Positions 14,969-20,565 of a stretch of 41,073 nucleotides of DNA are shown here, piece by piece. The position numbers were made by a program, and so were the translations under genes. The stretch is from positions 1-41,073 of the IMG/VR virus record IMGVR_UViG_3300033150_000609. One strand, 5' to 3'. Under the pieces are notes generated by a model. The model saw only the letters and a program-made list of their open reading frames with translations. It had not been told where the DNA came from and ran no database searches. Every line of letters begins with the position of its first letter. The stretch's first letter is position 1. The DNA is from a virus.

Positions 14969-15509
14969 GAGGTAAAAGTTCAATATCACTTTCAACTTCG
15001 TTTCCCCATACATGCCATTTCTTTTTTATCAATAATGATTTTCTTTCTTGACGTGCAAATATATCTATTCTGTTTCCGTCAAGAACATCAAGCATTTCAT
15101 AAAAATAATCAGGTTTTGCACTATGCCTTTCTGATTTTGCGGTAAATGCTGTCCGTATAGTTTTTCGCCTCGGGTATGCGTCGTGTTTTCCCTTAAATCC
15201 TACAAGTATAAATTCCGATTGTCTATTAAAACCATACATTGCAAGCCCATTAGTTTTATCCCAATGCATTGTAAGATGATATTTGAAACCCCACGCCTCT
15301 AATATTGATTTGCTTTCGTAAAGGTATTTATCTATTGTCCATAAAAATAGGGTGCAAATATCATCTGCTATTTTATTTATGGGTAAATTCTTAATTTCGT
15401 CAAGGGACATCATAGGGTAATCCATATTAACCTGATTAGGTCGCACCCTTTTTTTAATCTTCTTAATTTGATATGGGGGGTCAACTACTATTATCTGATA
15501 CTTTTTCAT
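14958..15509 (-). CDS. MT-A70-like adenine methyltransferase
   Basis: 183 residues from MKKYQIIVVDPPYQI (DPPY at about 10-13, the catalytic motif). Further family marks are MMSLDEIKNLPI, ICTLFLWTIDKYLYES, KYHLTMHWDKTN and IFARQERK, in the usual order of MT-A70 proteins of phages and mobile elements. It methylates adenine-N6 in DNA (or RNA). The ATG overlaps the stop of the previous gene (GGATGA) and GGAGAG is well placed. Orphan enzyme; probably protects from restriction or alters gene control. Confidence 0.87.
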   Translation of the reverse strand: MKKYQIIVVDPPYQIKKIKKRVRPNQVNMDYPMMSLDEIKNLPINKIADDICTLFLWTIDKYLYESKSILEAWGFKYHLTMHWDKTNGLAMYGFNRQSEFILVGFKGKHDAYPRRKTIRTAFTAKSERHSAKPDYFYEMLDVLDGNRIDIFARQERKSLLIKKKWHVWGNEVESDIELLPLDI

Positions 15510-15853
15510 CCCTCTACTCTCCGGCATAAAACTCGTTTTACTTTCTCCTTATTTATGATATTTTCAACAATCCAATAGCACACTTCATTGTTATTTCTAT
15601 ATGTTTCCGTGGTATCGTGGCGAAATTTTTGTTCTCCATTTTTATCATATATTGTTAGTATATTCCCTGAATACATAATTCGTCCCGGTCGCCGCAATCT
15701 TGAATGTCCGACTTTAGTATCCTTAACAATTCCCTCTATATGCTCTACTTTTGCCACACAATCACTATTTTCATTTACCCATTTCGCCAATTTCTTTATA
15801 GAAGGGGCTTTAACAATTCCCATTTTAGCCGACAAAATAATGTTTTCGTTCAT
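15506..15853 (-). CDS. Hypothetical protein (115 aa)
   Basis: 115 residues. N-terminal part (APSIKKLAKWVNENSD), middle beta (RLRRPGRIMYSGNILTIYD) and EKVKRVLCRRVEG at the end. A GAGAGGAGG precedes the ATG. It lies next to the ACP and methylase genes. The family is not recognised. Confidence 0.6.
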   Translation of the reverse strand: MNENIILSAKMGIVKAPSIKKLAKWVNENSDCVAKVEHIEGIVKDTKVGHSRLRRPGRIMYSGNILTIYDKNGEQKFRHDTTETYRNNNEVCYWIVENIINKEKVKRVLCRRVEG

Positions 15854-15903
15854 CTCAAACCTCCTCTCTCCGGCATAATTCGGGGTTCTCGTTCTGTTTT
15901 CAT
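15850..15903 (-). CDS. Very short ORF (17 aa), possible coupling peptide
   Basis: A 17-codon frame (MKTEREPRIMPERGGLR) joined by ATGA overlaps to both the ACP stop and the 115-aa start. It holds the ribosome site of the next gene. It may be a translated coupler or chance. Confidence 0.25.
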   Translation of the reverse strand: MKTEREPRIMPERGGLR

Positions 15904-16145
15904 AACATCTCCTTTTTTACACATTCAACTATTTTATTGATAGTGTTGAATTTTTTCTCTTTACCGTCGGGGATTTCAATACAAAATTTATCTTCAATGT
16001 TTATTATAATCTCTACTAAATCTAATGAATCTGCCCTAAAGCCAGATTTGAATGTTATATCAGAATTAATATCTGATACTTTGACGTTAAAATGTTCGGC
16101 AACTACTTTTTTAACTCTTTCCTCAATTTGCAATTCTTCTTTCAT
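15900..16145 (-). CDS. acpP: Acyl carrier protein
   Basis: 81 residues, the usual ACP length. Four-helix layout: EERVKKVVAEHFNVKVSDI, then GFRADSLDLVEIIINIEDKF with the phosphopantetheine-attaching Ser at about 40 in a DSL motif, and a C-terminal helix INKIVECVKKEML. It is strongly acidic around the DSL helix. GGGGGAATT is upstream. In bacteria ACP carries acyl chains for lipids and other products; an autonomous phage copy is unusual. No acyltransferase or synthase is adjacent, so a host 4'-phosphopantetheinyl transferase and partner enzymes would be needed. The genuine substrate is unknown. Confidence 0.85.
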   Translation of the reverse strand: MKEELQIEERVKKVVAEHFNVKVSDINSDITFKSGFRADSLDLVEIIINIEDKFCIEIPDGKEKKFNTINKIVECVKKEML

Positions 16146-16215
16146 AATTCCCCCTTATCAATAATAACTTGACCCTCCACTCCCCAGCGTTTCTGTAATC
16201 CCGCATAATGCCAAA

Positions 16216-17022
16216 TCAATAAAATTTCAATAATTTTCCAAGTTTCGCTTTTATTTCCCCATAAGGTTTTCTATCAATAAGAATCAACTTTATATTAGGG
16301 TAGTAAATTTTCATTCTTTTTAATTGTGTTTTACTTCTTTTTGTCATCCATCCTTTTACTTCGTGATATTCAAAACTTCCATCGTTGTTAGCAATCTTAA
16401 AATCTGGGCGATAACTTCTTGTCCCAAATTTTATTTTCTCAAAAATAAATATATCCTTTTCATATTCCCAACTTTTAATCATTTTTCGCTTTATTAAAAA
16501 GTCAAGATATAATGCATAATTTGCCTCCCAACCACTTCTTAAAAATATCTTTTTACCATTTATATCATAAGTTCCTTTTTTAATATTGCCAAAAACTTTG
16601 CCCCTTCCTCCCACTAAATGAGAGGGCAACTTTCCAACCATTTTATCTCTTAATATTTTTCTTTTATATACGCTTTTATTCGCACATATTGCTGAACAAT
16701 AAAAATATTTTTGCATTATTTTTACTCTATATCGTCTTGTATAAATTACTTTTCCACAAGTAGCACAAAGTTTTTTTATTTTTCCACCTTCCCAATGAGC
16801 ACCCTTTTTACCCTTTCGTGATTTAGCAACACAACTTTGAGAACAAAATTTTCTTTTAACTGCACGGCTTTTGAATTTTTTGCCACAATATCTACAAATA
16901 AAAGTTTTGCATTTATCACACCTTTTTTGGAAATTAGAATTGGGTATATAGTATTCCCCACACATTATACATTTCTTCATACGGGGCTTCGGGACGGGAT
17001 TGATTGAATAATGATTTATCAT
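16216..17022 (-). CDS. Zinc-finger PD-(D/E)XK endonuclease, homing-like
   Basis: 268 residues from MINHYSINPVPKPRMKKC with GGGAGGAATAGG ahead of the ATG. Residues about 15-125 hold four or five CxxC zinc motifs (CIMCG, CDKC, CRYCG, CSQSC, CATCG, CSAIC), with AHWEGG between. The C-terminal 110 residues have RSGWEANYALYLDFL, WEYEKDIF, YRPDF and YHEVKG, i.e. the E, D and E-x-K of a PD-(D/E)XK nuclease fold. Mobile endonucleases and phage DNA-cleaving factors share this mix. It is not interrupting a gene here. Activity and target unknown. Confidence 0.72.
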   Translation of the reverse strand: MINHYSINPVPKPRMKKCIMCGEYYIPNSNFQKRCDKCKTFICRYCGKKFKSRAVKRKFCSQSCVAKSRKGKKGAHWEGGKIKKLCATCGKVIYTRRYRVKIMQKYFYCSAICANKSVYKRKILRDKMVGKLPSHLVGGRGKVFGNIKKGTYDINGKKIFLRSGWEANYALYLDFLIKRKMIKSWEYEKDIFIFEKIKFGTRSYRPDFKIANNDGSFEYHEVKGWMTKRSKTQLKRMKIYYPNIKLILIDRKPYGEIKAKLGKLLKFY

Positions 17023-17026
17023 AATC

Positions 17027-17401
17027 CTATTCCTCCCTGCCTGCAAATTCTTCTTCTTCCTCTTGATATTCATTTTCCCTACATCTTTGGCAAGTATATC
17101 TGTCCTCAATTCCCGGTTCGTATTTTACAGCAAAAATTCCATCACATATCTTACAGCGAGCGGGGTAGTTCTTGCCGTCGTCGTTATAAATCGGCTTTGC
17201 AATTTCCTTTTTCGCCGTAATAAAATCCGCAATCTTCGGTCTAAACTGCCCTTTATTCACTTCCTTACAAATCCGCCCCCATTCTTCTTCAGTAATGCTT
17301 TTCATTTCAGCGAAGATTTCATACTTTATTTCAAGTCCAAATGTGAAATGATAGTTATCTTCAATCTTCTTTAATCCTGCGTCTAATATGGCGGGTTTCA
17401 T
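17027..17401 (-). CDS. Putative helicase-loader-like protein with zinc ribbon
   Basis: 124 residues. Residues 1-65 (GLKKIEDNYHFTFGLEIKYEIFAEMKSITEEEWGRICKEV) have the helical layout of phage helicase-loading/inhibitor proteins such as SPP1 G39P, and about 75-110 carry a zinc ribbon CKICDG...CQRCRE. The tail is acidic. It lies directly after the DnaD-like gene with a 4-base overlap, where a loader or loader antagonist would be expected. Similarity is by eye and should be treated as a hypothesis. Confidence 0.45.
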   Translation of the reverse strand: MKPAILDAGLKKIEDNYHFTFGLEIKYEIFAEMKSITEEEWGRICKEVNKGQFRPKIADFITAKKEIAKPIYNDDGKNYPARCKICDGIFAVKYEPGIEDRYTCQRCRENEYQEEEEEFAGREE

Positions 17402-18108
17402 TTCTTCCCCTCCTTTTCCTCTACAAACTCCGCAAAACTCTTTTCCGGCTTTGGCTTAAATTTGCCGTATTTTATATTATTCCTTATCCAAGTCCTGAAC
17501 CGCCGGGAAACATCAAAGACCTTTTCCATTTGCCACCGTTCTTTAAGACCGCCCTTTGACTTTTCAGTCCAATAGTCCAAAAACTCTTTTTTAAGGAGTA
17601 ATTCTTCTTTATTAAATTTGTTTTCTATTTCGTTGAATAATAATAATATATTATCTTTTTCTTTATCTTTATCCTTGTCTTTATCTTTATCTTTATCTTT
17701 AGGGGCTACATTGACCCCAACTTGACCCCAACCAAAACCAAGAGCCGTCTGCTCTATATCATCAAAATAAACTCCTTCATATTTACTATAAATCTTTAAT
17801 ATCCCCTTATGACAATGATTTTTTTTGTCTAACTCGGAAAATTTAACCCCATACTGAAATTTCAGAAAATTTTTAATATACCATTTACCATCTGGCAGAA
17901 CCGCTATTTTATTTTTTAGATACTTCTGTATATCTTCCCTTTTGATTTTCAGACCTATTTGAAATTCTGCGAGTTCTATATCTTTTTCCCATATCCCCGC
18001 AAAGTCACAATTCATACAAAGGTAAAACCAAAATAATTTTATTGTCACGGGAGTTTTTCTAAATTTTTCTTTTCCAAAAATATCGGCGTCAATAAATCTT
18101 TTTTTCAT
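17398..18108 (-). CDS. DnaD-like phage replication initiator protein
   Basis: 236 residues. N-terminal about 1-105 resembles a winged-helix replisome-organiser domain (TIKLFWFYLCMNCDFAGIWE, AEFQIGLKIKREDI, KWYIKNFLKFQYG). Then comes a linker made of alternating Lys-Asp pairs (about 136-150). The C-terminal part (LKKEFLDYWTEKSKGGLKERWQMEKVFDVSRRFRTWIRN) resembles phage DnaD C-terminal domains. It would bind the origin and recruit the host helicase. The linker DNA is a hexamer repeat that may be the origin itself. It lies in the operon with the zinc-ribbon loader candidate and after the 35-aa ORF (ATGA). Confidence 0.78.
   Translation of the reverse strand: MKKRFIDADIFGKEKFRKTPVTIKLFWFYLCMNCDFAGIWEKDIELAEFQIGLKIKREDIQKYLKNKIAVLPDGKWYIKNFLKFQYGVKFSELDKKNHCHKGILKIYSKYEGVYFDDIEQTALGFGWGQVGVNVAPKDKDKDKDKDKDKEKDNILLLFNEIENKFNKEELLLKKEFLDYWTEKSKGGLKERWQMEKVFDVSRRFRTWIRNNIKYGKFKPKPEKSFAEFVEEKEGKK
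17630..17702. repeat. Hexamer repeat plus AT-rich stretch, possible replication origin
   Basis: About eight hexamers of CTTTAT or near variants (17655-17702) follow a 30-base AT-only-like stretch (17630-17660). On the coding strand this is the Lys-Asp linker. Lambdoid phages place their origin iterons in the linker of the initiator gene. The same layout here is suggestive but a simple low-complexity linker is the null explanation. Confidence 0.45.
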
Positions 18109-18212
18109 ATTTTTGAAACGAGGGTGGGGGAAGGCGTCGTCAAGATTCCTTCCCCCAATGGCAAAGATTCCCTCGCTTTTGTTTCCTGTGAATTGACGAC
18201 CTTTTTATTCAT
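18105..18212 (-). CDS. Short ORF after promoter, possible leader peptide (35 aa)
   Basis: 35 codons (MNKKVVNSQETKARESLPLGEG...) ending in ATGA overlap with the DnaD-like gene. The ATG is only nine bases after the TAAAAT box of promoter 18222-18250, so a leaderless mRNA is likely. A 9-base inverted repeat lies inside it. Could be a leader peptide or a true small protein; low confidence. Confidence 0.4.
   Translation of the reverse strand: MNKKVVNSQETKARESLPLGEGILTTPSPTLVSKI
18126..18156. repeat. Perfect 9-bp inverted repeat before replication gene
   Basis: GGGGGAAGG (18126-18134) and CCTTCCCCC (18148-18156) can form a stable stem with a 13-base loop in the RNA, ending about 18 bases before the DnaD-like start codon. 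There is no T-run, so it is a translational or protein-binding hairpin more likely than a terminator. Confidence 0.6.
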
Positions 18213-18221
18213 AATTTCTAA

Positions 18222-18250
18222 ATTTTAGCAAACTCCCAAAAACCTGTCAA
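18222..18250 (-). promoter_or_regulatory. Sigma70-like promoter of replication genes
   Basis: TTGACA (18245-18250) and TAAAAT (18222-18227) on the minus strand with 17-base spacing. It is between the 88-aa gene and the DnaD-like gene. The expected start is about 18215, a few bases from the ATG of the 35-aa ORF. Confidence 0.8.
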
Positions 18251-18302
18251 GTAGCAAAATCCACTTTTCACGCTTTCGTGTTACGCCCCGACGCTGTTTC
18301 AT

Positions 18303-18569
18303 TTATTCACTTGCCAATAATTTTTCTATAATATCAAAATCAACTTCGCCAACGGCTGATTGTAGTCGCCGCAATTCCGCCACCAGTTCAGCGTTTCTGG
18401 ACTTGAGGTTATTTATTTTATTACATAATTTAGCAATAGTTCCAGCAGGGGGATATTTCCTCAAATCCTCGACCTCGGCTTTGAGTGCGTCCCGCTCGGT
18501 AAGTAAATCCTTGCGGTCAGTTATTAATTCTTCAAACAAAAACTCTTCTATAACAATCGGTTTGCTCAT
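18303..18569 (-). CDS. Coiled-coil early protein (88 aa)
   Basis: 88 residues, a long coiled coil (about 15-75: LLTERDALKAEVEDLRK, NKINNLKSRNAELVAELRRL) then a short acidic tail. It is the first gene after the control region and has AAGGAGG. Its leader RNA is highly structured. It could be a regulator or antitermination partner, but there is no known family. Confidence 0.65.
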   Translation of the reverse strand: MSKPIVIEEFLFEELITDRKDLLTERDALKAEVEDLRKYPPAGTIAKLCNKINNLKSRNAELVAELRRLQSAVGEVDFDIIEKLLASE

Positions 18570-18592
18570 CTCACTACCTCCTTAAAGTTTGC

Positions 18593-18646
18593 GGGGGCGG
18601 GCAGACCATTGGCTAAAAGGCATACGCCTGCCATTATTACGCCCCC
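18593..18646 (-). ncRNA. Structured 5' leader element upstream of first early gene
   Basis: On the minus strand GGGGGCG (18640-18646) pairs with CGCCCCC (18593-18599), and inside it GGCAG (18628-18632) pairs with CTGCC (18600-18604), leaving a 7-base one-sided bulge. An alternative small hairpin AGGC/GCCT (18618-18629) would exclude the inner helix, so two folds are possible. It ends 24 bases before the ATG. It is too short for a tRNA. Likely a cis-regulatory RNA. Confidence 0.5.
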
Positions 18647-18647
18647 A

Positions 18648-18724
18648 ACCGGCTCAGACCGGTAAAAAAAGCCCTGCCATAACATAAGGCGGATACGCAA
18701 GTATTCCCTATGCCAGACAGGGCT
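18648..18724 (-). terminator. Intrinsic terminator-like hairpins downstream of main early promoter
   Basis: AGCCCTG (minus strand, 18718-18724) pairs with CAGGGCT (18670-18676) around CATA/TATG and an inner ATAC/GTAT hairpin. It is followed directly by seven T residues (18664-18670) and another palindrome ACCGG/CCGGT (18648-18663). This is a well-formed intrinsic terminator 60-110 bases after the promoter's start, so it may act as an attenuator or need antitermination. Confidence 0.75.
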
Positions 18725-18781
18725 ATAAAAACTTTTCTTTTTTCTCCGAGTTTATTCGCGCATCCCTTTTTCATCAATACG

Positions 18782-18811
18782 ATTATACAACGAAAGGGTT
18801 TTATTTGTCAA
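18782..18811 (-). promoter_or_regulatory. Main early promoter (sigma70 consensus)
   Basis: TTGACA (18806-18811) and TATAAT (18782-18787) on the minus strand, spacer 18. CCCC precedes -35. It lies in the only long intergenic region of the genome (18570-18909) just after the lysis genes, and reads into the early region. The rest of this region holds the leader structures and a palindrome at 18843-18866. Confidence 0.87.
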
Positions 18812-18842
18812 GGGGTAATCCAAAAAAAACATAGACATTTTG

Positions 18843-18866
18843 AACACGATTAAGGCAATTCGTGTT
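18843..18866. promoter_or_regulatory. Operator-like palindrome upstream of early promoter
   Basis: AACACGA (18843-18849) and TCGTGTT (18860-18866) are exact inverted copies 10 bases apart, about 32 bases upstream of the -35 box. This is consistent with a binding site for a dimeric regulator, or a weak terminator for the lysis genes (a T-run is 14 bases farther along). I favour an operator. Confidence 0.5.
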
Positions 18867-18909
18867 ATTCCTTGACGGTAAAACTATTTCGGATTTTAGA
18901 AAATTGCTT

Positions 18910-19458
18910 TTATTTTTCTACCAGATTTTTAATGTATTCACTCGCCCGAAGTTTGCCATACATATTTTTTAACTTCGTAACATAGTTCGGGTCGGTTGCA
19001 TAAAGATATTTTCCTGCGACTAATCCGATAAAATAACTTTCAGGATTTTCCCGGTTCTTAAATGACAAAGGATAGAGCCGTTTAATTAAACTGCCATACC
19101 ATATCAGCGCCTCTGCCAATGTTTCCCAGTCGGCAAAATAAAGATTGACCTTTCTTTTTACACCGCTGATATATTCGTGCGTCGTGATATAGGCAACTTT
19201 TCCAGTCCACATCTTCGGCTTTTTAATCCCGAAATAATTATTCCCGATTGCCTTTTCAAATCCGCCTGTTTCGTGAAAAGCGTGTGTGAAGACAGCCCAG
19301 CGGTTAAAGTTTTCAAAATCGCAAAAAGGGCGCAGGACTTCAAGAAACTTCTTCATCTTTTTCACATCGCAACCGAGGTCGCATTTACAGGGATTTTTAC
19401 CTATCTCAAAAAAGAAAGATAGTATTTTATTAAAGATACTCACAAAAAAGCGTTTCAT
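18910..19458 (-). CDS. Endolysin, glucosaminidase (GH73)-like
   Basis: 182 residues. The catalytic domain (about 45-175) has FTHAFHETGGFEKAIGNNYFGIKKP with catalytic Glu near 63, WTGKVAYITTHEY, YFADWETLAEALIWYGS and GKYLYATDPNYVTKLKNMY, all typical of GH73 lysozyme-like glucosaminidases that cut the glycan of peptidoglycan. The N-terminus (KRFFVSIFNKILSFFFEI) is hydrophobic but weak as a signal; with the holin-like genes upstream it may be released through a pore. It is the last gene of the late region. Confidence 0.87.
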   Translation of the reverse strand: MKRFFVSIFNKILSFFFEIGKNPCKCDLGCDVKKMKKFLEVLRPFCDFENFNRWAVFTHAFHETGGFEKAIGNNYFGIKKPKMWTGKVAYITTHEYISGVKRKVNLYFADWETLAEALIWYGSLIKRLYPLSFKNRENPESYFIGLVAGKYLYATDPNYVTKLKNMYGKLRASEYIKNLVEK

Positions 19459-19464
19459 TTATCT

Positions 19465-19788
19465 TTACTTGCTTTTATCTATCAGTTCTTTTAGTTTTGC
19501 AACAGCAGCATCATCAAGTTCCGTCGCTGTTAATTTCACGATTGTTCTGCTGACCAGATAAATCCCGTTTGTTATCCCCAGAATTTTTATCATTAATTCC
19601 GGGTTCAAAGTTCCCGCCACCATAAATCCAATCGCCAGCAAATCAAAAGCCACCGTCAACCACAATTCAGAAGTCGCAATTCCTTTTTTCACAATAACCT
19701 CCTTCTTTTTCTTCGGCAAAAATCGCCTCACAACTTTCCAGAGCGAATATAACTGTATCGCCTTATTTATTTTTATATTTATTTTCAT
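19465..19788 (-). CDS. Holin-like membrane protein (107 aa)
   Basis: 107 residues with a basic N-terminus, two membrane helices (LWLTVAFDLLAIGFMVAGTL about 43-62; KILGITNGIYLVSRTIVKL about 69-87) and a charged C-terminus. Size and place directly before the endolysin fit a class II holin. The ATG overlaps the previous stop (ATGA). Confidence 0.7.
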   Translation of the reverse strand: MKINIKINKAIQLYSLWKVVRRFLPKKKKEVIVKKGIATSELWLTVAFDLLAIGFMVAGTLNPELMIKILGITNGIYLVSRTIVKLTATELDDAAVAKLKELIDKSK

Positions 19789-19964
19789 ATTACCAAGTTA
19801 TTTATAAACCAAATCCAACCTGCCAATAAAACAAAACCTATCCCCATAAATACCAATCCGATAATCCAAACTGCCTTATTGATAAGAATTAAGCCGAGAA
19901 TAAATAAAATCACTCCAATCAAAACTGAAACCCACCAGTTCTTAAATAAGTGAAAGAAAAACAT
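19785..19964 (-). CDS. Small two-helix membrane protein of lysis cassette (59 aa)
   Basis: 59 residues from MFFFHLFKNWWVSV, chosen because AAGGAGATAAA precedes the ATG (a longer frame starts 14 codons upstream in the preceding gene). Two membrane helices (VLIGVILFILGLIL, WIIGLVFMGIGFVLLAGWIWF) form a hairpin. It may be a holin, antiholin or pinholin partner. Confidence 0.6.
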   Translation of the reverse strand: MFFFHLFKNWWVSVLIGVILFILGLILINKAVWIIGLVFMGIGFVLLAGWIWFINNLVI

Positions 19965-19965
19965 T

Positions 19966-20223
19966 TTATCTCCTTGCTCTCGCTTGTTTTTTAATTCCAA
20001 GAGCACCTTTTATCAGCCCCAAATCCCCCGCAACTACTTCAAATTTTGTGTTTATTTCTTTACGGAAATCTTTCTGCTCTGACTTTACTTCTACAATGTC
20101 AGTTGTATTCCTATTCACTTGTGCCTTTTTATCGCCAATTTTTATAAGAATACCTCCAGTTGCAAGGAGTAAAGTTATAATAATCGCAACAATCCCCGAT
20201 GAACCATTTAATTTTATTTTCAT
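19966..20223 (-). CDS. Single-helix membrane coiled-coil protein (85 aa)
   Basis: 85 residues: N-terminal membrane helix (IVAIIITLLLATGGILIKI about 11-29) then a helical soluble part (VNRNTTDIVEVKSEQKDFRKEINTKF). The layout is like an i-spanin or a small holin of XhlA type. It lies in the lysis cassette between the 114-aa and 59-aa genes. Function inferred from position only. Confidence 0.55.
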   Translation of the reverse strand: MKIKLNGSSGIVAIIITLLLATGGILIKIGDKKAQVNRNTTDIVEVKSEQKDFRKEINTKFEVVAGDLGLIKGALGIKKQARARR

Positions 20224-20564
20224 TGTTTCCTCCTAAATAAATAGATTATCCCGCTGATTAGAATTGCAATAACTCCAGCGACACCGACAAGCCAGCCCCC
20301 CGTTGAGGGGTCTTTTTCTTTTACTTTATATACAGTCCCACTCGTTGATACAATCACGTCTCCCGTTGATAATTCTGTTTTAGTCGTTACAATCACATCC
20401 TCAATTTCAATATCATTTTCAATTATCAGTTGTTCCATTTTCCGGCGTGCAATTTCTTCTGTAATAATTCTTGTTGTTGACCTGCGGGTTTTTTTCAACA
20501 TTACTGCTTTTGCATTACAAACATAACCTAATAACATCAGACAAATAATTATTAATCTTTTCAT
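20220..20564 (-). CDS. Exported protein with C-terminal membrane anchor, spanin candidate (114 aa)
   Basis: 114 residues. A Sec signal (KRLIIICLMLLGYVCNAKA) with a probable signal peptidase I site after AKA; the Cys sits in LGYVC, a poor lipobox. The middle part is helical and basic, then beta (STGDVIVSTSGTVYKV), and a C-terminal membrane helix after GGWL ends in FRRKQ. A periplasmic domain tethered by a C-terminal helix is the layout of u-spanins, which suits the lysis position. The same C-terminus occurs in the 188-aa protein at 22183, which argues for a shared surface-anchor type. Confidence 0.55.
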   Translation of the reverse strand: MKRLIIICLMLLGYVCNAKAVMLKKTRRSTTRIITEEIARRKMEQLIIENDIEIEDVIVTTKTELSTGDVIVSTSGTVYKVKEKDPSTGGWLVGVAGVIAILISGIIYLFRRKQ

Positions 20565-20565
20565 C

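Noticed and set aside
16146-16215. 27-codon ORF between nuclease and ACP genes
   Set aside because: It lacks a ribosome site, has no recognisable features and overlaps the ACP start only by chance-like positioning.
17655-17702. CRISPR-like or variable tandem repeat
   Set aside because: Units are 6 bases without spacers and encode the Lys-Asp linker; no CRISPR array was seen.
18593-18646. tRNA-like element with 7-bp closing stem
   Set aside because: Only 54 bases, no anticodon arm, no TTCRA loop; it is a leader RNA structure instead.
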